Shown here piece after piece: positions 1 to 5,459 of a stretch of DNA of 5,459 bases. Numbering within the stretch: position 1 is the first letter of the stretch; every line of letters begins with the position of its first letter. The stretch comes from Candidatus Bathyarchaeota archaeon. GTDB lineage: Archaea > Thermoproteota > Bathyarchaeia > TCS64. Below the pieces are notes generated by a model. That model was not told where the DNA came from and did not search any database. It saw nothing but the letters and a program-made list of their open reading frames with translations. The position numbers were made by a program, and so were the translations under genes. Location of the stretch: the NCBI GenBank assembly GCA_030608725.1, contig JAUWDP010000096.1, forward strand, positions 1-5,459. The letters run 5' to 3'.

Positions 1-823
1 ACTTTCGCATCGCCTCTAAGAAGCCGTCCCTCGGGAAGCCGGTCATGTAGACCTTCGCCCCTGACTCCATGGCCGCTTCGACCTTCTTCAGGTGCTCCGC
101 GGAGTCGTAGGGCCCCCTTCCCCCCATGTCTCCCGCGATGAAGGACACCTTGTCTGCTCGGCCTGCCTTCTCGGCCGCCCTCATCACCCTCGCCTTGGCC
201 TCCTCGGGGCTCCCCGGGGTCCACATGGGGATGTAGACGAGGTCGCCGTACCTCCCCGCCATGGAGAGCATCCGCTTACCGGGCCCTGCGAACAGGAGGG
301 GGGGATGGGGTTTCTGGACGGGCTTGGGATCCAGCACCGCCCCCTTCGCCGTGTAGTACCTCCCCTCGTGGTCAACCTCGTCCTCTGTCCAGAGCCTGAG
401 GATCAGCTGGACCCCCTCCTCGGTCTTATCCACCCGGGTCTTGGAGCCCCCCCACTCGCTGTACCCGTCGAACTCGACCTGGGACCACCCAGCCCCGACG
501 CCGAAGATGACCCTCCCACCGGAGAGGACGTCAAGGGTGGAAAGCATCTTCGCCAGCTGAGCAGGCGGCCTGAAGGGAACCGGGGTCACGAGCGTCCCCA
601 GGCCGATCCGCTCGGTCTTTCCTGCGAGGTATGTGAGGGTCACCCACGTCTCCAGGGTCGAGTAGGGATCCGGGAACATATGCCCTCCTCCCATCGTGCC
701 CCACATGTAGTGGTCGGGCATGAGGGCGCCGTCGAAGCCGAGGCCATCAGCCTCGATTACGGCCTTCTTGATGTGGTCCAAGTTAGCGTACATGTTACCC
801 AGACCAGAAAGGAAGAACTTCAT
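1..823 (-). CDS. Luciferase-like (LLM class), probably F420-dependent oxidoreductase, C-terminus cut by window edge
   Basis: This minus-strand frame is open from the ATG at 823 to the window edge, giving 274 residues. It reads as the bacterial luciferase-like TIM-barrel family, whose archaeal members usually transfer hydride to or from coenzyme F420 in the cytoplasm; the substrate cannot be told from sequence. Visible family marks are an N-terminal strand (MKFFLSGLG), PDH at residues 36-38, RIGLGTLVTP at 72-81, the long stretch 84-112 including LSGGRVIFGVGAGW, the LW and HEGRYY segment at 144-157, PKPVQKPHPP at 166-175 and AGRYGD at 189-194. Family members usually have about 300-340 residues, so only the last few dozen are missing. 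The start is supported by a perfect GAGGTGAT ribosome-binding site six bases upstream. It is divergent from the gene at 901. F420 rather than FMN use is inferred from the archaeal context. Confidence 0.9.
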   Translation of the reverse strand, partial: MKFFLSGLGNMYANLDHIKKAVIEADGLGFDGALMPDHYMWGTMGGGHMFPDPYSTLETWVTLTYLAGKTERIGLGTLVTPVPFRPPAQLAKMLSTLDVLSGGRVIFGVGAGWSQVEFDGYSEWGGSKTRVDKTEEGVQLILRLWTEDEVDHEGRYYTAKGAVLDPKPVQKPHPPLLFAGPGKRMLSMAGRYGDLVYIPMWTPGSPEEAKARVMRAAEKAGRADKVSFIAGDMGGRGPYDSAEHLKKVEAAMESGAKVYMTGFPRDGFLEAMRK

Positions 824-829
824 GTCGAT

Positions 830-837
830 ATCACCTC
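830..837 (-). promoter_or_regulatory. Ribosome-binding site of the luciferase-like gene
   Basis: On the minus strand this reads GAGGTGAT, a full match to the archaeal 16S rRNA 3' tail, six bases before the ATG at 823. It fixes the start of the luciferase-like gene and shows that this organism uses Shine-Dalgarno-led translation for at least some genes. Confidence 0.75.
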
Positions 838-853
838 GATCCTCCCGGTCACC

Positions 854-864
854 GCTTATTAACC
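854..864. promoter_or_regulatory. Candidate shared TATA element of the divergent gene pair
   Basis: The core TTATTAA at 856-862 (TTAATAA on the other strand) is the only AT-rich element in the 77-bp region between the divergent starts at 823 and 901. On the plus strand it lies about 40 bp before the ATG at 901, which fits an archaeal TATA box with a transcript start near 885 and a short leader. On the minus strand the spacing is tight: the predicted transcript start would fall at or inside the ribosome-binding site. Assignment to the plus gene is therefore firmer than to the minus gene. Confidence 0.4.
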
Positions 865-900
865 ATCTCCTCCGGGAAAGCCTCAAAACCTACGGATTAC

Positions 901-1845
901 ATGACGTTAACCGTGAAAGCCTCAGAGCGGATGATCCTGGGCCACATGCCCTTGGTCGGCGTCTCCTACCAGAGCAGGGAGAAGGACAGGGAGTACGGCG
1001 AGAGGTTCAGTGACCCAGCGGCCATGAGGGAGGTCATGGAGGCCGCCTTGGAGATGGGGGTCCACAGGTTCGCAGCGGCGGCCTCCGACTCATCGCCCCT
1101 GGCTGCCTCCCACATCTCAACCCTGAAGGAGATGACTGAAGCAGGACACGACGTCGAGGTGCTCCCCTGCATCATGGTCCCCCTGCGCCTGCGAGGGGGA
1201 ATGGTGGACGCCTTCAGGCGCTGGGCCACGTACCTCTCCTTCGAGGAGAGAGAGCACCCTGACGTGAGAGGGCTTGTCCTCGTGGACCCCATACTGAACT
1301 TCAGGGAGGGCTGGAGGCAGAGGCTGCCGACAAGCAGGCCGTACGTCGAGAGGGACTTCGAGGAGCTGAAGATAGACTGGGGCAGGGTGGAGGGGGGCCT
1401 GGATGATTTCACGGAGCTTGACGTCAGGTACGTGGAGCCCGGGTCGGAGACGGACTTCCTCGCGATGACGGGGCGGATGGACCTCCTGGGCGAGTTGGTG
1501 GACCGGATAAAGGGAAGGGGCTTCCAGGGTGTGCTGTTCGGGGTCCACCACGCGGGGACGACAATACCTATCCTCGAGGAGGGGCTCCCGGGCTTCGAGG
1601 GCTACGTGACCCCTCTGAACTCCATGGGGATTATGATGCTCCCCTCGAAGAGCTCCGCAGAGGAGGCCATAAGGGCTACACGGAGAACCGTCTACGCCAT
1701 CAAACCCCTGGCTGGAGGCAGGATAAGCCCAGATGAGGCATTCAGGTACGTCTTCAAGTTCGACGTAGAGGGATGCATGGTGGGCTGCGCCTCAGTCGAG
1801 GAGGTTAGGGTCGACATTGAAGCAGCCCTCCGCGCAATCGACTGA
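901..1845 (+). CDS. Uncharacterised TIM-barrel-like protein with aldo/keto-reductase-like C-terminus
   Basis: This gene encodes 314 residues with no signal peptide or membrane segment, so it is probably cytoplasmic. I do not recognise a named family. The order of hydrophobic strands and helices suggests a TIM barrel: ILGHMPLVGVSY (12-23), a helix at 40-52 followed by VHRFAAAAS, VEVLPCIMVP (85-94), VRGLVLVDPIL (122-132), FQGVLFGVHHAGT (208-220), and the last part KPLAGGRISPDEA (268-280) followed by VEGCMVGCASVEEV (289-302). This last part resembles the C-terminal strands of aldo/keto-reductase-type proteins, where it helps bind a cofactor phosphate. The usual Asp-Tyr-Lys-His catalytic set cannot be placed with confidence, so a reductase activity should not be assumed. 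The ATG at 901 has no Shine-Dalgarno site but fits a short-leader transcript from the TATA-like box near 859. The ATG at 931 (residue 11, just before the first strand) is a reasonable alternative start. Confidence 0.8.
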   Translation: MTLTVKASERMILGHMPLVGVSYQSREKDREYGERFSDPAAMREVMEAALEMGVHRFAAAASDSSPLAASHISTLKEMTEAGHDVEVLPCIMVPLRLRGGMVDAFRRWATYLSFEEREHPDVRGLVLVDPILNFREGWRQRLPTSRPYVERDFEELKIDWGRVEGGLDDFTELDVRYVEPGSETDFLAMTGRMDLLGELVDRIKGRGFQGVLFGVHHAGTTIPILEEGLPGFEGYVTPLNSMGIMMLPSKSSAEEAIRATRRTVYAIKPLAGGRISPDEAFRYVFKFDVEGCMVGCASVEEVRVDIEAALRAID

Positions 1846-1919
1846 GCTCCTTGCCCTCGCCAGGGTCGTAGAACCTATGTACTTCACATCCCACATGAGA
1901 CCTCGAGAACCTTCAAGTC

Positions 1920-1926
1920 CTTTTTA
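1920..1926 (+). terminator. Possible oligo-T terminator after the TIM-barrel-like gene
   Basis: A run of five T at 1921-1925 lies about 75 bases after the stop codon at 1845. Archaeal transcription often ends at such T-runs without a hairpin. It is short and not unique in composition, so the call is weak; the same AT-rich stretch might instead be part of an upstream promoter for the next gene. Confidence 0.25.
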
Positions 1927-1969
1927 GTACTAGGAAAACCCTAACCGCGATGCCCACGACGGGATGAAA

Positions 1970-1982
1970 CGTTAAAGTATGT
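1970..1982 (+). promoter_or_regulatory. Candidate TATA box of the exported-protein gene
   Basis: The AT-rich stretch GTTAAAGTATGTT starts about 39 bp before the ATG at 2009. It would place the transcript start near 2000 and leave a very short leader. The G-run at 1997-2000, eight bases before the ATG, is a weak ribosome-binding candidate. It was assigned by spacing and composition only. Confidence 0.35.
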
Positions 1983-2008
1983 TATGCCGTGTTTATGGGG
2001 TATAGCAA

Positions 2009-2746
2009 ATGGATTCACGGATTCAACCCAGGACCCTGGCGGGGATAGCCTCACTGATAATTGTGGCGCTAGCCCTCTTCGCACCCGTCATCCCCCTTAC
2101 GGTCCAGGAGACCTACGAAGACCTCGAGACCTACACCGAGCTAGAGGAGTACACGGCTCAGGTCCCCCACAGCGTTGAATCGAACACGACGGTAATAGAG
2201 ATGGTAAAAGATCACACGTTCGCCTTGGGCCCCGTAACATTCGCCTTTGAACCATTCTTCTATGTTGCGAACCAGACTGTGACCGTCTCATGGAACAGCT
2301 CGAAGGAGATCACCTTCTTCGCGGCGATGCTAGAGGAACGTTGGGATTACCTGTACTACTACCTCTCCCTGAAGCTCGGCACGCCGACTATAACGGCCAT
2401 GTTGAATGGGACAGACCTGCCCCAGGAGACCGTCGACTCCATCGAATCAATAATGAATGAAACCCTTTCCATCCTGCCCATGGTAGACTACTACGCGGTA
2501 TCCTCAAGCGGCGAGATATCGAGCATGGATCTCATGGACGCTGACTACAGCCTGATAGTCATGAGCTTCGGGGAAGCGGGCACCCTCAACGCCACACTTT
2601 CATACGAGTTCGAGAAGCCGGTGACCGAGATCGTTTTCACGGAGGAGACGATGTATCGAAACGTCACCAAGACACGCCCGGTCATGAAAACAAGAGAGGT
2701 CGACAAAAGGGTCACTCTCCTACAGTTTCTAATGAGAGGAAGGTGA
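2009..2746 (+). CDS. Membrane-anchored or secreted protein, probably N-glycosylated, unknown function
   Basis: This 245-residue protein has a short charged N-terminus (MDSRIQPR), then a hydrophobic segment at about 11-31 that serves as signal peptide or membrane anchor; the rest should lie outside the cell. Seven N-X-S/T sequons (N59, N88, N96, N133, N150, N194, N218) lie in the predicted external part and none before it, fitting archaeal N-glycosylation. Residues 34-50 carry three near-repeats of a six-residue unit (ETYEDL, ETYTEL, EEYTAQ). The C-terminus (about 212-240) is a threonine/valine/arginine-rich segment ending in RVTLLQFL and a basic tail (MRGR). I recall similar terminal segments in uncharacterised exported proteins of Thermoproteota and Bathyarchaeia, but no function is known to me. 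No metal site, protease motif or lipobox cysteine is visible. Codon use looks less GC-biased than in neighbouring genes, with more ATA and AAT. A surface-layer-associated or sensing role is only a guess. Confidence 0.8.
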   Translation: MDSRIQPRTLAGIASLIIVALALFAPVIPLTVQETYEDLETYTELEEYTAQVPHSVESNTTVIEMVKDHTFALGPVTFAFEPFFYVANQTVTVSWNSSKEITFFAAMLEERWDYLYYYLSLKLGTPTITAMLNGTDLPQETVDSIESIMNETLSILPMVDYYAVSSSGEISSMDLMDADYSLIVMSFGEAGTLNATLSYEFEKPVTEIVFTEETMYRNVTKTRPVMKTREVDKRVTLLQFLMRGR

Positions 2747-2782
2747 AGGAAGCCCGTGTGCGAACATGGGTGCCAATCAATG

Positions 2783-2788
2783 AATTAA
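2783..2788 (+). promoter_or_regulatory. Candidate TATA box of the frameshifted small gene
   Basis: AATTAA lies 40-45 bp before the ATG at 2828. This is the same spacing as the TATA-like boxes before the genes at 901 and 2009, and it suggests that the small gene is, or recently was, transcribed from its own promoter. Confidence 0.3.
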
Positions 2789-2827
2789 CCTCAATAAGAC
2801 CGCCAAGAATTCCGTGCGTGAAGTAGG

Positions 2828-3089
2828 ATGAGTAGCAGTCTTCATATGCTCCGTTAAGTGGTGCGACGAGGCCAAGGAGAAGGGAAGGACCTACTTCGGT
2901 GAGACCTGGCTCCCACGCCACGACGCAGTCTGCGAGAGGTACGGGATCAGTCTTCTCAGGTGGGGGCTCCCAATCGGCGTCGAGGAGGACCACACCTTCA
3001 TCTACGAGGGCGCTGTCTCCGTGGCGGAGTTCATGGACTTCAAGGGCAAGATCTCATGGGTCGACGGGGAGAGGCAGAAAAAGGAGTAG
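2828..3089 (+). pseudogene. Small conserved-looking protein gene with an apparent one-base frameshift next to its start
   Basis: A plus-strand frame open from 2832 to the TAG at 3087-3089 encodes about 85 residues that look like genuine protein: a strand-like VAVFICSVKW, then CDEAKEKG and TYFGETWLPRHDAVC, then YGISLLRWGLPIGV, DHTFIYEGAVSVAEFMDF and a basic end. The alternation suggests a small alpha/beta, ferredoxin-like fold of the kind seen in roughly 90-100-residue archaeal proteins; I cannot name the family. The frame has no start codon at its upstream end: it is preceded by TGA at 2829-2831, which overlaps an ATG at 2828 in another frame. That ATG frame stops at 2855-2857. Removing one base right after the ATG would join it to the frame as MVAVFICSVKW. 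A TATA-like box 40-45 bp upstream supports 2828 as the original start. It could be a recent pseudogene, a sequencing error or an unusual start. The gene is convergent with the RidA gene, 22 bp away. Confidence 0.6.
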
Positions 3090-3111
3090 GAGAGAACTCC
3101 CTGAGGTGCGG

Positions 3112-3501
3112 TCATCTCTTCACTGGTTTGTAGACGACGCACTCCATCTCCAGCAGCATCCCGGGGACGGCGAGGCCTGTTATGCACGTCGACCGGGCCG
3201 GTAGCTCCCCCGTGAAGTAGCTTAGGTAGACCTCGTTCATCTTCCTGAAGTGCTCCTGCGCCCCGAGGAAGCAGGTCACCTTCACCACGTCGTCCAACGT
3301 GGCGCCGGATGCCTCCAGGGTCGCCTTGAGGCTCTCAAGGGTCTGCCTGGCCTGCTCCTCGATGGTCTTGAGCGCCTTCCCCTCGCTGTCCCGCATACCC
3401 GCGTGCCCCGAAGTGAAGATCAGGTCACCGGCCCGGACGGCCGACGAGAAGGGACGGGAACGTGTGCCGGGGAGCGTTATGACTTCCTTCGTCACTTTCA
3501 T
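3112..3501 (-). CDS. RidA/YjgF family protein, probable reactive imine/enamine deaminase
   Basis: This gene encodes 129 residues, the usual length for single-domain Rid proteins. The family forms cytoplasmic trimers, and its RidA branch hydrolyses reactive 2-aminoacrylate-type enamines/imines released by PLP enzymes to 2-oxoacids and ammonia. Family marks are AGDLIFTSGHAG at 24-35, TLDDVVKVTCFL at 68-79, and PARST at 101-105. R103 matches the catalytic arginine of RidA (R105 in E. coli), and E118 matches the conserved glutamate (E120 in E. coli). The position matching E. coli Tyr17 is Phe18 (RPFSSAV), a common variation among Rid-like proteins that leaves the exact activity open. The ATG at 3501 has an AGGAG site (3505-3509) three bases upstream, rather close. 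It is convergent with the broken small gene and divergent from the oxidoreductase gene, so it is probably transcribed alone. Confidence 0.92.
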   Translation of the reverse strand: MKVTKEVITLPGTRSRPFSSAVRAGDLIFTSGHAGMRDSEGKALKTIEEQARQTLESLKATLEASGATLDDVVKVTCFLGAQEHFRKMNEVYLSYFTGELPARSTCITGLAVPGMLLEMECVVYKPVKR

Positions 3502-3537
3502 CGTCTCCTAGATTCGTTACTGAATACACACCTATGA

Positions 3538-3549
3538 CCTTAATATCTC
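3538..3549 (-). promoter_or_regulatory. Candidate TATA box of the RidA-family gene
   Basis: On the minus strand this reads GAGATATTAAGG, about 40 bp before the ATG at 3501. Transcription would start near 3518, leaving a leader of some 17 bases that holds the AGGAG site. Confidence 0.45.
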
Positions 3550-3583
3550 CTAACTCAGTGATACCCCTTTCCGCCGTCCCTCA

Positions 3584-3628
3584 TGTTTAATAGCTCCCCT
3601 TAGGGAGTTTCAGTTAGTGGTTTTATGC
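3584..3628 (+). promoter_or_regulatory. Candidate promoter and small hairpin upstream of the oxidoreductase gene
   Basis: Two TATA-like stretches are visible: TTTAATAG at 3586-3593 and GGTTTTATG at 3619-3627. Either could drive the gene starting at 3732, with leaders of roughly 115 or 80 bases. Between them is a short inverted repeat, CTCCC at 3594-3598 and GGGAG at 3603-3607, with a four-base loop; one wobble and one A-T pair can extend the stem outward. It overlaps or directly follows the first box, so it could be an operator for a dimeric regulator or a leader hairpin. No T-run follows directly, so it is not a clear terminator. Confidence 0.3.
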
Positions 3629-3735
3629 GCAGCTCCAAGTTAACCTCAATCAATATGTTCAGGGCTAACATTGCTTCTCGAATGATTCAGGAAGCCAGTC
3701 AGTTCGATAACCGAGCAGAGGGGACTGATTGTTGA
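3625..3735 (+). other. Possible 36-residue leader ORF overlapping the oxidoreductase start
   Basis: An open frame from ATG 3625 to TGA 3733-3735 encodes 36 residues (starting MRSSKLTSINMF, ending EGTDC), with further in-frame ATGs at 3655 and 3682. Its stop overlaps the TTG start at 3732 as TTGA, an arrangement typical of translational coupling. There is no strong ribosome-binding site; GTGG at 3617-3620 is the nearest G-rich patch. The peptide resembles nothing I know, and a frame this short can arise by chance. Confidence 0.2.
3718..3723 (+). promoter_or_regulatory. Ribosome-binding site supporting the TTG start of the oxidoreductase
   Basis: GAGGGG differs from the ideal GAGGTG by one base and ends eight bases before TTG 3732 and five before TTG 3729. 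An in-frame TGA at 3726-3728 excludes any earlier start, and the first in-frame ATG lies near 3832, inside the first conserved domain. The site therefore decides in favour of a TTG start. Confidence 0.6.
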
Positions 3736-5459
3736 CAGCTAAGGGATTATCCGGCAGCTCGGTCTCCATCCTAATAGGGGGGGAGGCGGGGCAGGGGCTC
3801 TCGCGTAGCGGCTCCCTCCTGGGGAAGGCCCTCATGAGGGGGGGCCTCCACGTCTTCGGGTCCATAGACTACCCCTCCGTCATCAGGGGCAGCCACAACT
3901 TTTACACCCTGACCGTCTCAGACGAGGAGGTCCACTCCAACGGGGACTCCGTGGACCTCATCCTCGCGCTGAACAAGGAGACGGTGCTCCTCCACGTGAG
4001 CGAGCTCTCGCCGGGCGGGGGGATCGTGTACGATGAGGGCGTAGAGACCTCGTCCGAGGAGCTTGGGCGCGATGATGTCAGGCTTCTCCCCTTCCCCCTC
4101 ACTGGCATCGTCAAAGAGATAGGGGGCCCAGAGGTGATCAGGAACACGGTGGCCCTGGGGGCGGGCCTGGGACTGGTGGGCTACGACGTGGAGATCATGA
4201 AGTCGGTGATCTCCGACGCATTCGCGGGTCGAGACGCGATCATCGAGATGAACCGCACTGCCATCGATAGGGGATACGGGTACGCTCGGGAATATTATGC
4301 CGACGCCCTGTCCATTGAGCTCAAGTCCTCTGGGGAGAGCCCCGACAGGATCATCGTCACGGGGAACGAGGCAGTCGCCCTCGGGGCGATAGCTGCCGGA
4401 TGCAGGTTCTACGCGGCGTACCCGATGACGCCGGCAAGCGCCGTTCTCCACTACCTCATCTCCACTGAGGAGGAGACGGGGATGACGGTGGTGCAGACGG
4501 AGAGCGAGATCTCCGCCCTCAACATGGTGGTCGGGGCCTCCTACGCGGGAGTCAGGGCGATGACGGCGACCTCGGGGGGAGGCTTCTGCCTCATGACCGA
4601 GGCCCTCAGCCTCGCAGCCATGAATGAGAGCCCCCTCGTCCTGATGCTGGGGCAACGCCCCGGTCCAAGCACCGGGCTCGCCACCTACACCGCCCAGGGG
4701 GACCTCCTCTTCGCGGTCCACGCCGCCCACGGCGAGTTCCCCCGGGTGGTCGTGGCGCCGGGGGACGCGGAGGAGTGCTTCCACCTCACCGTGGAGGCCT
4801 TCAACCTCGCGGAGAGGTATCAGATCCAGTCCATCATAGTCACAGACAAGCAGGTCATAGAGAGCCACAAGTCAACGCCCGCCTTCGAGGCCAAAGCTGG
4901 CATCGACAGGGGGGAACTGGAGATCGTGGACGAGTGGAGAGGAGAAGAGGAGTATAAACGATACAGGATCACCGAGTCCGGGGTCTCACCCCGGATACTG
5001 CCCGGGACCAGGGGGGCCACCGTCTTCGCCAACTCCAATGAGCACACCGAGTACGGGTACACCACCAGCGACGCCCTGGAGACCAGGGTGATGGTCGACA
5101 AGAGGATGAGGAAGGGCTCTTCCCTGAGAGCCGAGATCGCAGGCTTGAGCCCCGTGAAGATCTACGGCCCCGAGGACGCGGACGTGACCCTCGTCGGGTG
5201 GGGCTCCACGAAGGGGGCCGCCCTGGAGGCCATCAAGACGCTTGAGGGGGACGGAGTGAAGGCACGATTCGTACAGGTGGTCTACATCGAGCCGTTCCCC
5301 GCGGAGGCGTTCAAAGCTGCACTGGGCAGCGGAGGCAGGCGCCTGCTTATCGAGGGCAACAGGACGGCTCAGCTGGGACAGATCATCAAGCTCAACACGG
5401 GCATAGCCTTCGAGGATATCCTCCTGAAGTACGATGGCAGGCCTTTCACGCCGGGTGAG
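3732..5459 (+). CDS. 2-oxoacid:ferredoxin oxidoreductase, fused gamma-alpha subunit (KorA-like), C-terminal end cut by window edge
   Basis: The frame is open for 576 residues to the edge. The family, with a thiamine-diphosphate beta subunit, oxidatively decarboxylates 2-oxoacids with CoA to acyl-CoA and CO2, reducing ferredoxin in the cytoplasm, or runs in reverse. The N-terminal gamma domain (about 11-200) holds GGEAGQG at 16-22, GSIDYPS, and the RGYGYAREYY end. The alpha domain starts at about 208 (RIIVTGNEAVALG) and carries YPMTPAS at 230-236 (family YPITP substrate motif), VQTESE at 254-259, ATSGGGF, and QRPGPSTG at 308-315. The C-terminal transketolase-like domain (about 480 onward) has VTLVGWGSTKGA and LLIEGNRTAQLGQ. 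Family members of this layout have about 570-630 residues, so only a short tail is missing. The start is TTG at 3732 (or adjacent 3729) after a GAGGGG site; TGA at 3726 blocks earlier starts. A beta-subunit gene is expected just downstream. Substrate choice (2-oxoglutarate, pyruvate or broader) is not settled. Confidence 0.92.
   Translation, partial: MTAKGLSGSSVSILIGGEAGQGLSRSGSLLGKALMRGGLHVFGSIDYPSVIRGSHNFYTLTVSDEEVHSNGDSVDLILALNKETVLLHVSELSPGGGIVYDEGVETSSEELGRDDVRLLPFPLTGIVKEIGGPEVIRNTVALGAGLGLVGYDVEIMKSVISDAFAGRDAIIEMNRTAIDRGYGYAREYYADALSIELKSSGESPDRIIVTGNEAVALGAIAAGCRFYAAYPMTPASAVLHYLISTEEETGMTVVQTESEISALNMVVGASYAGVRAMTATSGGGFCLMTEALSLAAMNESPLVLMLGQRPGPSTGLATYTAQGDLLFAVHAAHGEFPRVVVAPGDAEECFHLTVEAFNLAERYQIQSIIVTDKQVIESHKSTPAFEAKAGIDRGELEIVDEWRGEEEYKRYRITESGVSPRILPGTRGATVFANSNEHTEYGYTTSDALETRVMVDKRMRKGSSLRAEIAGLSPVKIYGPEDADVTLVGWGSTKGAALEAIKTLEGDGVKARFVQVVYIEPFPAEAFKAALGSGGRRLLIEGNRTAQLGQIIKLNTGIAFEDILLKYDGRPFTPGE

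Noticed and set aside
92..862. Long plus-strand open frame of 256 codons
   Set aside because: It lies antisense to the well-supported luciferase-like gene; its translation is rich in Pro, Gly, His and Arg with no domain pattern, as expected for the opposite strand of GC-rich coding DNA.
966..1551. Two overlapping minus-strand open frames inside the TIM-barrel-like gene
   Set aside because: Their translations show biased composition and no motifs, while the plus-strand frame has proper strand-helix alternation.
2828..2860. Programmed +1 frameshift at the TAA at 2855-2857, similar in layout to the release-factor-2 site
   Set aside because: The frame upstream of the TAA already reads like a good N-terminal strand (VAVFICSV) in the downstream frame, so the shift more likely lies right at the ATG as a simple indel than at the stop codon.
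2712..2993. Minus-strand open frame of 93 codons across the gap after the exported-protein gene
   Set aside because: It runs antisense through the end of one gene, the intergenic gap and most of the frameshifted small gene, and its translation has no recognisable pattern. The plus-strand reading explains the region better.
3089..3111. Possible bidirectional terminator between the convergent small gene and RidA-family gene
   Set aside because: Only a four-base stem (GGAG/CTCC) can be drawn and no T-run follows on either strand.
2785..3650. Eleven-base direct repeat TTAACCTCAAT at 2785-2795 and 3640-3650
   Set aside because: It is a short match in AT-rich intergenic DNA, without flanking similarity or a mobile-element gene between the copies; chance is a sufficient explanation.
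3918..4868. Long minus-strand open frame of 316 codons
   Set aside because: It is antisense to the KorA-like gene, whose motifs are unmistakable. The translation is low-complexity and rich in His, Arg, Gly and Val, with no recognisable fold.
1..5459. tRNA, rRNA, CRISPR repeats, insertion sequences or attachment sites
   Set aside because: No cloverleaf-like segment, regularly spaced repeat, transposase-like frame or flanking inverted repeat was seen anywhere in the window.

Overview
The window looks archaeal, most likely Thermoproteota or a Bathyarchaeia-like lineage; the phylum is an inference. The grounds are GC-rich coding sequence, heavy use of AGG/AGA arginine codons, short AT-rich TATA-like boxes about 40 bp before starts, a GAGGTGAT ribosome-binding site, and the gene content: an F420-type luciferase-like oxidoreductase, a fused gamma-alpha 2-oxoacid:ferredoxin oxidoreductase subunit, and a sequon-rich membrane-anchored exported protein. 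No rRNA, tRNA, CRISPR array, insertion sequence or phage gene was found.

Layout. The left edge (1-823, minus) is most of a luciferase-like, probably F420-dependent oxidoreductase, cut at its C-terminus by the window edge. A 77-bp divergent intergenic region with one AT-rich palindromic core separates it from a plus-strand gene (901-1845) for a TIM-barrel-like protein of unknown function with an aldo/keto-reductase-like C-terminus. After a 163-bp gap comes a plus-strand gene (2009-2746) for a secreted or membrane-anchored protein with seven N-glycosylation sequons. A small plus-strand gene (2828-3089) follows whose reading frame appears broken by one base right after its start codon. It faces a minus-strand RidA/YjgF-family gene (3112-3501) across a 22-bp gap. 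The right third (3732 to the edge, plus) is a fused 2-oxoacid:acceptor oxidoreductase alpha subunit starting at TTG and running off the window a few codons before its expected end; the beta subunit probably lies just beyond.

The genes do not form one obvious operon: strand switches and separate putative promoters suggest mostly single-gene transcription units. The common theme is redox and central metabolism (F420- and ferredoxin-linked enzymes, plus clean-up of reactive imines by RidA). A functional link between neighbours is not demonstrated. The points most worth a second look are the frameshifted small gene, the 36-codon open frame overlapping the oxidoreductase start, the uncharacterised TIM-barrel-like protein and the exported protein with matching repeat segments at both ends. 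I see no convincing new multi-gene system.
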